From assembly GCF_024170005.1 (NCBI RefSeq), contig NZ_JALJXJ010000002.1:62001-126000 (forward strand): a stretch of 64,000 bases of DNA, in the 5' to 3' direction. A program made the translations under genes and the position numbers. Below, in pieces: positions 26,208 through 36,270 of this stretch (position 1 is the first letter of the stretch; every line of letters begins with the position of its first letter). A model generated the notes under the pieces. That model saw only the letters and a program-made list of their open reading frames with translations, was not told where the DNA came from and ran no database searches. Source of the DNA: Azospirillum lipoferum. GTDB taxonomy: Bacteria; Pseudomonadota; Alphaproteobacteria; Azospirillales; Azospirillaceae.

Positions 26208-27502
26208 TGAGTTCGCATATCGTCTACCGCAACGCTCGCCTGCTGGATCCGGCGACGGGCCTCGACCAGCGCGGCGATCTGCTGATCGACGGTGAAAAAA
26301 TCGCTGATTTCGGTCCCGGCCTGTTCAGCGACTCCACGCCCGAAGGGGCGGAGGTGATTGACCTCGCCGGCCAGTGCCTCGCCCCCGGCCTCGTCGACAT
26401 GCGTGTGCTGATCGGCGAGCCCGGCGAGGAAGAGAAGGACACGATCAAGAGCGCCTCGCGCGCCGCAGCGGCCGGCGGCATCACCGCCATGGCGCTGCTG
26501 CCCAACACCGACCCGGTGCTGGACGAGGTTGCCGGGTTGGAATTCATCGCGCGGCGCGCCCGCGAGGTGAAGCTGGTCAAGGTCTTTGCCTACGGCTCGG
26601 CCACCCGCGGTACCGAAGGCAACGAGATCACCGAGATGGGTCTGCTGGGTCAGGCCGGTGCTGTCGCCTTCACCGACGGCACCAAAGCCATCGCCAGCGC
26701 CAAGACCATGCGCCGGGCACTCAGCTATGCCAAGACCTTCGGCAAGCTGATCGTCCAGCATCCGGAAGAGCCGTCGCTGGCCTCGGGCGGCATGATGAAT
26801 TCTGGCGAGATCGCCACCCGCCTCGGCCTTGTCGGCATCCCGCGCGAGGCCGAGATCATCATGATCGAGCGCGACCTGCGGCTGGCCGAACTGACCGGCG
26901 GGCGCCTGCACTTCGCCCACGTCACTACCGGCGAGTCGGTCGACCTGATCCGCCGCGCCAAGGCGCGCGGGCTGACGGTGACCTGCGACACCGCCCCGCA
27001 TTACTTCGCCCTGACCGAAACCGACGTCGGCGACTATCGCACCTATGCGAAGGTGTCGCCGCCGCTGCGCGGCGAGATGGACCGCCGCGCCGTCGTCGAG
27101 GGGTTGGCCGACGGCACCATCGATGCCATCGCCTCCGACCATGTGCCGCAGGATCAGGACCAGAAGCGCCTGCCCTTCGCCCAGGCCGCCCCCGGCGTGA
27201 TCGGGCTGGAGACTTTGTTCCCGCTGATGCTGGAACTGGTGCACAAGGGCATAATGCCGCTTCTGAAGGCGCTGGCCTGCGTCACCGCCAACCCGGCGGC
27301 CATTCTCGACCTGCCGGTCGGCCGGATCGTCAAGGGCGGGCCGGCCGATCTGGTCGTCTTCGATGCCGACGTGCCGTGGCAGATCGACGTCAGCCGCTTC
27401 AAGTCGAAGTCGAAGAACTCGCCCTTCGAGAACCGCCCGGTCCAGGGCCGGCCGCTGCGCACCATCGTCGATGGCCGTACCGTCTGGCAGGCGGAGGACT
27501 GA
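26207..27502 (+). CDS. pyrC: dihydroorotase-like protein, probably non-catalytic (PyrC'/PyrX type)
   Basis: A 431-residue amidohydrolase-fold protein related to class I dihydroorotase. The normal N-terminal metal motif DxHxHxREPG is replaced by DMRVLIGEPG near residues 64-73, so both histidines of HxH are missing. Later positions are partly kept: a His in QHPEEP, a His in HFAHVTT and ASDHVPQD. In Pseudomonas, a similar inactive PyrC' is needed to assemble aspartate carbamoyltransferase, and the same is inferred here given the overlap with pyrB. An alternative is an active enzyme with a changed metal site. A functional pyrC may be elsewhere in the genome. Confidence 0.88.
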   Translation: MSSHIVYRNARLLDPATGLDQRGDLLIDGEKIADFGPGLFSDSTPEGAEVIDLAGQCLAPGLVDMRVLIGEPGEEEKDTIKSASRAAAAGGITAMALLPNTDPVLDEVAGLEFIARRAREVKLVKVFAYGSATRGTEGNEITEMGLLGQAGAVAFTDGTKAIASAKTMRRALSYAKTFGKLIVQHPEEPSLASGGMMNSGEIATRLGLVGIPREAEIIMIERDLRLAELTGGRLHFAHVTTGESVDLIRRAKARGLTVTCDTAPHYFALTETDVGDYRTYAKVSPPLRGEMDRRAVVEGLADGTIDAIASDHVPQDQDQKRLPFAQAAPGVIGLETLFPLMLELVHKGIMPLLKALACVTANPAAILDLPVGRIVKGGPADLVVFDADVPWQIDVSRFKSKSKNSPFENRPVQGRPLRTIVDGRTVWQAED

Positions 27503-27506
27503 TCCG

Positions 27507-28106
27507 GTGCTGACTCTCGTGCTTGCCGCCCTGCTGGGCTACCTGCTGGGCTCGATTCCCTTCGGTCTGGTTTTGACTCGGATGGCCGGTCTGGGCGACA
27601 TCCGCCAGATCGGCTCCGGCAACATCGGCGCCACCAACGTCCTGCGCACCGGCAACAAGCCGCTGGCGCTCGCCACCCTGCTGCTCGACAGCGGCAAGGG
27701 CGCCATCGCGGCATTGCTGGCCCTGTGGTGGGCCGGGCCGGAGGCGGCGGTGCTGGCGGCTGGCGGCGCCATGCTCGGTCACAGCTTCCCAGTCTGGCTG
27801 GGCTTCAAGGGTGGCAAGGGTGTCGCGACGGCGCTGGGTGTTCTGCTGGCGGTGTCCTGGCCGGTCGGGCTGCTGGCCTGCCTGACCTGGATCGTCATGG
27901 CGGCGCTCTTCCGCATTTCCTCGCTGTCGGCGCTGACGGCGCTGGGCCTCAGCCCGCTGACCGGCTGGTATTTCGGCGGGCCGCTGGTCGGCGGCCTCTG
28001 CCTGTTTATCGCCGTGCTGGTCTTCATCCGGCACGAGACGAACATCCGCCGCCTGCTGAAGGGCGAGGAACCGAAGATCGGCGCCGGCAAGAAGAAGGCG
28101 GCCTGA
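27507..28106 (+). CDS. plsY: glycerol-3-phosphate acyltransferase PlsY
   Basis: A 199-residue inner-membrane enzyme that uses acyl-phosphate to acylate glycerol 3-phosphate, starting phospholipid synthesis with PlsX. About five membrane helices are visible with the three cytoplasmic motifs: GSGNIGATN near residue 34, [18 protein letters not shown] near 90 and [10 protein letters not shown] near the C-terminus. The start is GTG at 27507, four bases after the pyrC-like stop; the nearest upstream ATG in frame lies inside that gene. A strong terminator follows, ending the pyrB-pyrC-plsY unit. Confidence 0.94.
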   Translation: MLTLVLAALLGYLLGSIPFGLVLTRMAGLGDIRQIGSGNIGATNVLRTGNKPLALATLLLDSGKGAIAALLALWWAGPEAAVLAAGGAMLGHSFPVWLGFKGGKGVATALGVLLAVSWPVGLLACLTWIVMAALFRISSLSALTALGLSPLTGWYFGGPLVGGLCLFIAVLVFIRHETNIRRLLKGEEPKIGAGKKKAA

Positions 28107-28138
28107 GCGAGCGGACCGACAGGGCAGATCGGAGATGG

Positions 28139-28168
28139 GGCGGGGAGGAAACTCCCCGCCTTTTTCTT
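28139..28168 (+). terminator. rho-independent terminator after plsY
   Basis: GGCGGGGAG-GAAA-CTCCCCGCC is a perfect 9-pair stem with a stable GAAA tetraloop, followed by TTTTTCTT. It closes the pyrimidine-plsY unit. Confidence 0.92.
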
Positions 28169-28351
28169 GTGCATCGCCTTGATTCCGTTGCCCTTGCCCC
28201 TGCCCGCCCTATCCAATTTCGCCCACCCGGACGCAGACAACCGGTGCGGCCATGCGCTATGCTCCATGGCAATCCGGGGCACGAACAAGCAACCCGGCAG
28301 GCGAGCCGGCGGCTGGCGCCGGCGGAAAACGAGACGCTGAGGGAACCGAGA

Positions 28352-30304
<1,953 letters not shown>

Positions 30305-30305
30305 G

Positions 30306-30764
30306 GTGGCAGCGCCGCTGTTCCTCGACCTCGACGGCGTGCTTGCCGATTTCGACCGGGGCGTCGTCGCGGTCACCGGCAAGCGGCCGGAACAGCTGCC
30401 GATGAAGGAGATGTGGCGGGCTCTGTCCCGCCACAGCGACTTCTTCGGCACGCTGGAGTTCATGCATGACGCGCAGGAGCTTTGGGCCTTCTGCGCGCCG
30501 CACCGGCCGACCATCCTGACCGGCCTGCCACTGGGCAGTTGGGCGCCGGAGCAGAAGAAACGATGGGTTGCCCGCATGCTGGGGGCCGACGTGCCGGTCA
30601 TCACCTGCATGGCCCGCGACAAGGCGCGCTATGCCAGCCCAGGCGCCATCCTGGTCGACGACCGCGAAAAGGCCCGCGACCCGTGGGAGGCCGCGGCCGG
30701 CCGCTTTATCCTCCACCGCACCGCCGCGGAGAGCATCGCCGAACTGGCCAGGCTGGGGTTCTGA
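30306..30764 (+). CDS. HAD-like phosphatase, NT5C-type nucleotidase-like
   Basis: A 152-residue protein with HAD motif I FLDLDGVLADFDRGV near the N-terminus, ILTGLP as motif II, and AILVDDREKARDPW as the acidic motif IV. The pattern resembles 5'(3')-deoxyribonucleotidases (NT5C), though the substrate cannot be named. The start is GTG at 30306, two bases after the acetoacetate--CoA ligase stop. That spacing implies co-translation with the upstream gene, though no shared pathway is evident. Confidence 0.82.
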   Translation: MAAPLFLDLDGVLADFDRGVVAVTGKRPEQLPMKEMWRALSRHSDFFGTLEFMHDAQELWAFCAPHRPTILTGLPLGSWAPEQKKRWVARMLGADVPVITCMARDKARYASPGAILVDDREKARDPWEAAAGRFILHRTAAESIAELARLGF

Positions 30765-30772
30765 ACATGACG

Positions 30773-30802
30773 AGGGGGTGGCACCCACGCACCGCCCCCT
30801 TT
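30773..30802. terminator. likely terminator between convergent genes
   Basis: AGGGGGTGG and CCGCCCCCT form a 9-pair stem (one G-T pair) followed by a short T-run, just after the HAD gene and 14 bases before the terC stop. Confidence 0.5.
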
Positions 30803-30815
30803 CCAACGCCCCTGT

Positions 30816-31808
30816 TTACTCGGCTGCCGCGGTCTTGGTTTCGCGGCTGGTCTTCCACAGCGAGACCAGCACGCCGCCACCGATCAGGGCAAAAGTGACG
30901 CCCAGCGCGATCAGCGGGTCGGGCTTGCCGAAGACCTGCGTGTAGAAAATCTTACCGCCGATGAACACCAGAACCAGGGCCAGGGCGTATTTCAGATAGC
31001 GGAAGCGATGGACCATCGCCGCCAGGGCGAAATACAGCGCACGCAGGCCGAGAATGGCGAAGATGTTGCTGGTGTAGACCAGATACGGATCGGTGGTGAT
31101 GGCGAAGATCGCCGGCACGCTGTCGACCGCGAAGACCAGATCGGCCAGTTCCACCATGATCAGCGCCAGCAGCAGCGGCGTGGCCGTCCAGCGCATTACG
31201 CCGCTGTCGCCGACCGGCTGCTTGACGATGAAGTGATGGCCGTGAAAGCGGTCAGTGACGCGGATTTTGCTCTTCAGGAACCGCAACGCGGCATTCTCGC
31301 CGATGTCGGTCTCCTCATCCTTTGCGAACAGCATCTTGATGCCGGTCAGCAGCAGGAAAGCGCCGAAGACGTAAAGGATCCAGTGGAATTCAGATACCAG
31401 CGCCGCACCGGCACCGATCATCAGGCCGCGCAGGACGATGACGCCCAGGATGCCCCAGAACAGCACCCGGTGCTGCAATTCGCGCGGCACCGCGAAATAG
31501 CTGAAGATCAGCGATATGACGAAGACATTGTCGAGTGACAGGCTCTTTTCGACGAAGAAGCCGGTGTAGTACTGCAAGCCGGCCTCGCCGCCCATCGACC
31601 ACCAGACCCAGCCGCCGAACAGCATGGCGACCGCGATGTAGAAGGCGGAGAGCTTCAGACTTTCCCCGACGCCGATGACATGGTCCTTGCGGTTCAGAAC
31701 CCCCAAGTCCAGCACCAGAAGGGTCAGGACGATGCCGACGAAAACCAACCAAATCCAAACAGGTTTTCCCAAAAATTCGAGGAAAACCATTGCAAAAATA
31801 CTGTCCAT
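30816..31808 (-). CDS. TerC family integral membrane protein
   Basis: A 330-residue TerC/Alx-type protein with about nine membrane helices. Characteristic segments are SLDNVFVISLIFSYF near residue 85 and DLVFAVDSVPAIFAI near residue 220, holding the conserved acidic residues in membrane helices. The family is linked to tellurite resistance, Mn2+ export and metalation of secreted proteins; the specific ion is not known here. The ATG at 31808 is chosen; Met7 is an alternative. No ribosome site stands out upstream. A yybP-ykoY manganese riboswitch was looked for in the 435-base leader and not found. Confidence 0.88.
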   Translation of the reverse strand: MDSIFAMVFLEFLGKPVWIWLVFVGIVLTLLVLDLGVLNRKDHVIGVGESLKLSAFYIAVAMLFGGWVWWSMGGEAGLQYYTGFFVEKSLSLDNVFVISLIFSYFAVPRELQHRVLFWGILGVIVLRGLMIGAGAALVSEFHWILYVFGAFLLLTGIKMLFAKDEETDIGENAALRFLKSKIRVTDRFHGHHFIVKQPVGDSGVMRWTATPLLLALIMVELADLVFAVDSVPAIFAITTDPYLVYTSNIFAILGLRALYFALAAMVHRFRYLKYALALVLVFIGGKIFYTQVFGKPDPLIALGVTFALIGGGVLVSLWKTSRETKTAAAE

Positions 31809-32244
31809 TGCAAAACCCACTTGATGACGCTGCGTGAGCGGTGAGATCAAGCGGTTCCGACATCACGACCGACGCCTCGATCGTCAGAGGGGCCCGGACC
31901 CGAACTTCCTGGCAGATGGTGTCGCTGTGACCCGGGTCAAGATCGGACCAAACAGTTCATGCATCTGCGAAAGCAAAGGCGCCGGTTTGCATCTTTCCCT
32001 GACCTTTGCGAGTCGCAGCCCCGACAGCGGTCCCGATATGCCGAAGCCCTGGAAAACTGCGGCGGTTGCGAACGAAATGCCATCGGGACTCGGCGTTTGA
32101 TGCAGCGACGCCACAGATGGCGAACGAATGACGCGCAAGAAAAACACCGACGGTTGCCCAATCTGTGTTCGCTCTTGTGCGGATGGTGCCGTTCTGCCAA
32201 TAACTCCGAAAAACCGAAACCAAACCGAACAAATGGAGTTTTGC
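31809..32244. other. regulatory gap between terC and HU genes
   Basis: About 435 bases hold the control regions of the divergent terC and hup genes. A 12-base perfect palindrome TGACCCGGGTCA lies at 31928-31939. No convincing ORF or known riboswitch was found. The small open frames across it have atypical composition. Confidence 0.45.
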
Positions 32245-32520
32245 ATGAACCAGGCCGAGCTGATCGAAACCGTCGCCACCAACGCCGGCATCAAGAAGGC
32301 CGACGCGGCCAAGGTCGTTCAGGCCGTGTTCGAGGGCATTTCCGGCGCGCTGGGCCGCGGCGAAGATGTGCGTCTGGCCGGTTTCGGCATCTTCGAGGTG
32401 GCCGAGCGCGCCGCCCGTGAAGGCCGCAACCCGCGCACCGGCGAAGTCGTGGCGATCGCCGCCTCCAAGGCTCCGAAGTTCAAGCCGGCCAAGCAGCTGC
32501 GCGATCTGGTGAACGGCTGA
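32245..32520 (+). CDS. DNA-binding protein HU
   Basis: A 91-residue nucleoid protein of the HU/IHF family, which bends DNA and organises the chromosome. The dimerisation helices (residues 1-45) are followed by the DNA-binding beta-arm signature GFGIFEVAERAAREGRNPRTGE with the intercalating-proline region NPRTG, then KAPKFKPAKQLRDLV at the end. It is HU rather than IHF by its lack of IHF-specific arm residues, but the class call is by eye. GGAG (32235-32238) precedes the ATG. mucR follows after 34 bases. Confidence 0.93.
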   Translation: MNQAELIETVATNAGIKKADAAKVVQAVFEGISGALGRGEDVRLAGFGIFEVAERAAREGRNPRTGEVVAIAASKAPKFKPAKQLRDLVNG

Positions 32521-32554
32521 TCCGCCGCATCCACGCACCAGGGGGAGCGCAGCC

Positions 32555-32965
32555 ATGACCATCGACCAAACTGAACTGCAATCGCTGACCGCCAAGGTCG
32601 TTGCCGCCTATGTCGGCAACAACTCGGTACCGGTTCAGGATCTGCCCACGCTGATCAACAGCGTCCAGGTCGCCTTCCGCAACCTGGGCGATGACAAGCC
32701 GGTCCCGGCCAAGGCCGAACTGGTCCCGGCCGTCGCGATCAAGAAGTCGGTCACGCCGGAATACATTGTCTGCCTGGAAGACGGGAAGAAGCTGAAGATG
32801 CTGAAGCGGCATCTGAAGACCGTCTACGACATGACGCCGGACGAGTACCGCGCCAAGTGGGGCCTGCCGCCGGAATACCCGATGGTCGCCCCGAACTATG
32901 CCAAGGCGCGTTCGGAAATGGCGACCAAGCTCGGGCTTGGCCGCAAGCGGGCAGCGGCCGAATAA
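32555..32965 (+). CDS. MucR/Ros family transcriptional regulator
   Basis: A 136-residue regulator of the Ros/MucR zinc-finger class, which in alphaproteobacteria silences exopolysaccharide, motility and virulence-type genes. The DNA-binding region begins YIVCLEDGKKLKMLKRHL near residue 70 and continues to the MTPDEYRAKWGLP signature. In Ros the zinc ligands are C-x2-C and two histidines. Here the second Cys is Asp and the final His is Val, so the finger keeps at most two canonical ligands; MucR-like proteins with altered ligands are known. It shares a direction with HU and ends at a rho-independent terminator. Confidence 0.93.
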   Translation: MTIDQTELQSLTAKVVAAYVGNNSVPVQDLPTLINSVQVAFRNLGDDKPVPAKAELVPAVAIKKSVTPEYIVCLEDGKKLKMLKRHLKTVYDMTPDEYRAKWGLPPEYPMVAPNYAKARSEMATKLGLGRKRAAAE

Positions 32966-32991
32966 CGGCCACTGCACGCCGCTGTGAGATC

Positions 32992-33023
32992 AGGCGCGTC
33001 CATCAGGGCGCGCCTTTTTCTTT
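32992..33023 (+). terminator. rho-independent terminator after mucR
   Basis: AGGCGCG (32992-32998) pairs with CGCGCCT (33009-33015), followed by TTTTTC and TTT. The loop is 10 bases. Confidence 0.8.
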
Positions 33024-33680
33024 ACGTCACGGCTGCCCATGCCAACGTGGCGGTTCCGCCTGGGCTACCTCGCATCCAGTCGAAGTCCTATGACCATTGT
33101 TCGGGTAGCGAAGCAGCTCTGCCTTCCCATCTAGGGTTCCGGTATGGTTGAGGGACCACGGGCGGTCTTATCACCTTCCCCACCGCAGAGGCATAGTTGC
33201 CTCCCGCTATCTCAGTCGACCGGGAGCCTCCCCGCTTCCAGTCCATTTCGCGGGTGCGGTATAGACGGAGTGGCCGGTTCCGATCCGCCTCGACCGTTTG
33301 GGGAAAAGCCACCCGCCCGGAAGTCACCCGGCCGAAGGTCAGGGGTCATAGGATCGCCTCCTCCCCCGGACTGCCGGTGCAGGTGGAAGAAGAGCCTGGG
33401 TATACGCCGAAAAACACCCGGAACACGCCCTTTAAAGGGTTGATCCGCTGCATTTCTGCGGCCACATTAACAGTGTCATAAGGACGCAGTTCCTTAAGAC
33501 GCCAAGCAAAATGCAAACCCCAATACAAACCAAAGCCAGCCAGAGCCGAAGAGACGGACGATATTCCTGCGTCCGCCAATGGATCATCGCCTCTACGGCG
33601 ATCCCCGCCATGGGCCCCGACCGGGCCGGCCTTCGAACAATGGAGGCTGCCCCGGGAAGCGTTGGAGAGGAGGCAATCGC
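33024..33680. other. long gene-free region upstream of rpoH, with foreign-looking sequence
   Basis: About 650 bases without a convincing gene. A minus-strand open frame (33088-33327, 79 codons) uses AGA, ATA, CTA and TCA codons that neighbouring genes avoid, so it is not a normal resident gene. It may be the end of a decayed mobile element or a structured RNA; I do not recognise it. Around 33450-33560 the sequence is AT-richer and likely carries the rpoH promoter. GAGAGGAGG at 33665-33673 is the rpoH ribosome site. Confidence 0.5.
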
Positions 33681-34571
33681 GTGCTGAAGAAACTGCTGAC
33701 CGGTGAAAACGCCAGCCTGACCCGCTACATTGAGGAGTCCAAGCGCTTCCCCATCCTCGCCCCGGATGTCGAGCGCGACCTCGCCATCGCTTGGCGGGAG
33801 CGCGGGAATCCGCAGGCCCTGGAGCAGCTCGTGGGCAGCCATCTCCGCCTCGTCATCAAGATCGCCCGCGGTTTCGGCGGCTACGGCCTGCCGCTGGTCG
33901 ATCTGGTTGCCGAAGGCAATGTCGGCTTGATGCAGGCGGCCCAAAAATTCGATCCGCAGCGCGGCTTCCGCTTCGCCACCTACGCCACCTGGTGGATCCG
34001 CGCCGCGATCCAGGAATACATCCTGCACAGCTGGTCGCTGGTGAAGATGGGCACCACCGCCGCGCAGAAGAAGCTGTTCTTCAACCTGCGCCGCCTGAAG
34101 AGCCAGATGGCCGAGTTGGAACAGGGTGACCTGTCGCCGGAGACGGTCGCCACCATCGCCGCCGAACTGGACGTTCCCGAGACCGAGGTGGTGGAGATGA
34201 ACCGTCGCCTCGCCGCCAACGACAGCTCGCTCGACGCCACCCTGTCGACGGACGGTGAAACCAATTGGCTGGAACTGCTGGCCGACGACCGTCCCACCCA
34301 GGACGCCATGCTGGCCGAGGCCGACGAACTGGCGCTGCGCCGCCGGCTGGTCGGGCAGGCGCTGGACCGGCTGGACGCCCGTGAACGCCGCATCCTGTTC
34401 GAACGCCGCCTGAAGGACGACCCTTCGACGCTGGAAGCATTGAGCCAGCAATTCTCGGTGTCGCGCGAGCGGGTGCGCCAGATCGAGGTTCGGGCCTTCG
34501 AAAAGCTCCAGAAAGCAGTGCTGAGCGCTGCGCAGGCCCTACGTCGGCCGGCCACGCCGATGGTGGCCTGA
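33681..34571 (+). CDS. rpoH: RNA polymerase sigma-32 factor
   Basis: A 296-residue heat-shock sigma factor. Region 2 contains FRFATYATWWIRAAIQEYIL, which melts and reads the -10 element. The RpoH box QKKLFFNLRR right after it is specific to sigma-32. Region 4 ends with SVSRERVRQIEVRAFEKLQ, the helix-turn-helix for the -35. The start is GTG at 33681 with GAGGAGG upstream; ATG alternatives lie in the non-conserved leader. Many alphaproteobacteria carry more than one rpoH, so this may be one of several. A set of hairpins and a terminator follows. Confidence 0.95.
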   Translation: MLKKLLTGENASLTRYIEESKRFPILAPDVERDLAIAWRERGNPQALEQLVGSHLRLVIKIARGFGGYGLPLVDLVAEGNVGLMQAAQKFDPQRGFRFATYATWWIRAAIQEYILHSWSLVKMGTTAAQKKLFFNLRRLKSQMAELEQGDLSPETVATIAAELDVPETEVVEMNRRLAANDSSLDATLSTDGETNWLELLADDRPTQDAMLAEADELALRRRLVGQALDRLDARERRILFERRLKDDPSTLEALSQQFSVSRERVRQIEVRAFEKLQKAVLSAAQALRRPATPMVA

Positions 34572-34583
34572 GCCACCCCGTTC

Positions 34584-34647
34584 CCCGTCCGGCTGCCACG
34601 GCACCGGACGGGACCCATGCGGAGGCGGCTTGGCCGCGGCTCCGCAT
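34584..34647. repeat. two GC-rich hairpins downstream of rpoH
   Basis: CCCGTCCGG-N11-CCGGACGGG (34584-34612) is followed by ATGCGGAG...CTCCGCAT (34617-34647). Neither has a T-run. They may protect the 3' end of the rpoH message. Confidence 0.55.
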
Positions 34648-34698
34648 CGTTCCCGCGGGCTATTGGCCCGTCTGTTGCCTCCAGACCTGTCACCTTAC

Positions 34699-34733
34699 GC
34701 CGGCGGCGCCCATGGCTCCGCCGGCTTTTTCTT
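34699..34733 (+). terminator. rho-independent terminator of rpoH
   Basis: GCCGGCGG (34699-34706) pairs with CCGCCGGC (34718-34725) and is followed by TTTTTCTTT. Confidence 0.88.
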
Positions 34734-34923
34734 TCGCGAAGTGCTCAGCATTCCCTTCATGTGACTTGTAAACTATTCTTTTTATTACCGATTTTTGTGC
34801 ACTGCGACAAAGTGACCGATGCAAAGATGCGAATGCCTGCGCATGATGTGCGGCCCGTGGGAAATATTGCATTTTCGGCAATACTTAGTACGCTCATCAT
34901 AGATCAAATGGGAGAGGGGCTCC
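34734..34923 (+). promoter_or_regulatory. AT-rich control region of the globin-coupled chemoreceptor
   Basis: The stretch is visibly richer in A and T than its surroundings. It contains the inverted repeat TATTGC-N7-GCAATA (34865-34883). GGGAGAGGGG just before 34924 is the ribosome site. The binding factor is unknown. Confidence 0.4.
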
Positions 34924-36270
34924 ATGTCGCACGCTGCCCAGACTCAATCGATTATCGACCGCATCACCTTCCTGCGCATCGACGAGGCGACGAAGGCGAC
35001 GTTGCGGGAGTTCCAACCCTATCTGGCGCAGCGGATCGATCAGATTCTGGAGGAATTCTACAGCTACCTGCGCACCGTGCCGCAGGTGGCGCCGATGCTG
35101 GCCAACCCGGCGGTGACCGGCCGCGCCCGCGACCTGCAGAAGCAGCATTGGCTGCGCAACGTCTTCACCGGCACCTTCGACGAGGCTTACGTCAATCAGG
35201 TCCTGAAGATCGGCCAGACCCACCAGCGCATCGGGCTTGAGCCGCGCTGGTACACCGGTGCCTATTGCTTCACCCTGAACAAGCTGATCGACTTGGCGAC
35301 CCAGGTCTACCGCAAGAAGCCGGAAAAGCTGTCACAGCTCCTCCAGGCCATCAACAAGGCGGTGTTCCTGGATATGGACCTCGCCACCTCCGTCTATATC
35401 GATCTCAACACCGCGGCGATCATCGCGCGTGAACTGGGCAGCACCGCCGACAGCTTCGAGCGCGAGGTCAAGGGCGTGGTGCAGGCGGTGGCGAGCGCCG
35501 CCGAACAGCTTCAGGGGACCGCCAGGGCGATGAGCCGCACGGCGGAGATCACCAGCGAGCAGTCGACCCAGGTCGCCGCCGCCGCCGAAGAGGCGTCGGT
35601 CAACATCCAGACGGTCGCTGCGGCGGCGGAGGAACTGACCGCCTCCATTGGCGAGATCAGCCATCAGGTGACCCAGTCGGCCGCAATCGCCAACGCCGCG
35701 ATGACGGAAGCGGAGCGGACCAACGCCACCGTTCAGGGCCTCGCCGATGCCGCCAGCCGCATCGGGCAGGTGGTGAAGCTGATCCACGACATCGCCAGCC
35801 AGACCAACCTGCTGGCCTTGAACGCCACCATCGAGGCCGCCCGCGCCGGCGAAGCGGGCAAGGGCTTCGCCGTGGTGGCCAGCGAGGTGAAGAGCCTCGC
35901 CAACCAGACCGCCAAGGCGACGGAAGAGATCAATTCGCAGATCGGTGCCGTCCAGGGCGCGACCCAGGAGGCGGTCGGGGCCATCCGCTCCATCTCCGGC
36001 ACCATTGCCCGCATCAACGAGATCTCCACCTCCATCGCCACCGCCATGGAGGAGCAGGGTGCCGCCACGACGGAGATCGCCCGCAATGTCCAGCAGGCCT
36101 CCATCGGCACCCGCGAGGTCAGCGAGACCATCGTCGCGGTGAATGCATCGGCCAACAGCGCCGGCGAAGAGGCCCGACAGGTATTGGAAGCGACCAACGA
36201 GTTGTCGCGGCAGTCCGGTACCCTGCGGACCGAGGTCGAGCGTTTCCTGGCCCGCGTCCGCGCCGGCTGA
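34924..36270 (+). CDS. globin-coupled methyl-accepting chemotaxis protein (HemAT-like)
   Basis: A 448-residue soluble chemoreceptor. Residues 1-165 form a protoglobin sensor with the proximal heme histidine H100 in [15 protein letters not shown]. Residues 180-445 are the coiled-coil signalling domain, with the highly conserved hairpin tip around [18 protein letters not shown] (residues 293-310). No membrane segment is present, so it is cytoplasmic. By analogy with HemAT it senses oxygen and steers aerotaxis through CheA/CheW, which are not in this window. It is flanked by unrelated genes and has its own AT-rich control region. Confidence 0.93.
   Translation: MSHAAQTQSIIDRITFLRIDEATKATLREFQPYLAQRIDQILEEFYSYLRTVPQVAPMLANPAVTGRARDLQKQHWLRNVFTGTFDEAYVNQVLKIGQTHQRIGLEPRWYTGAYCFTLNKLIDLATQVYRKKPEKLSQLLQAINKAVFLDMDLATSVYIDLNTAAIIARELGSTADSFEREVKGVVQAVASAAEQLQGTARAMSRTAEITSEQSTQVAAAAEEASVNIQTVAAAAEELTASIGEISHQVTQSAAIANAAMTEAERTNATVQGLADAASRIGQVVKLIHDIASQTNLLALNATIEAARAGEAGKGFAVVASEVKSLANQTAKATEEINSQIGAVQGATQEAVGAIRSISGTIARINEISTSIATAMEEQGAATTEIARNVQQASIGTREVSETIVAVNASANSAGEEARQVLEATNELSRQSGTLRTEVERFLARVRAG

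Noticed and set aside
31809..32000. Manganese (yybP-ykoY) riboswitch upstream of terC
   Set aside because: The conserved purine-rich core could not be found on the minus strand.
31834..32100. Open frame of 88 codons upstream of the HU gene
   Set aside because: No ribosome site, atypical codon use, and it covers the expected control region of two divergent genes.
33200..33300. tRNA or tmRNA piece suggested by GGTTCCGATCC
   Set aside because: The T-loop consensus is broken and no acceptor or anticodon stem fits.
33356..33674. Pairing of GCCTCCTC (33356-33363) with the rpoH ribosome site GAGGAGGC as an RNA thermometer
   Set aside because: The partners are about 300 bases apart, and an 8-base match to a ribosome site is easily found by chance.
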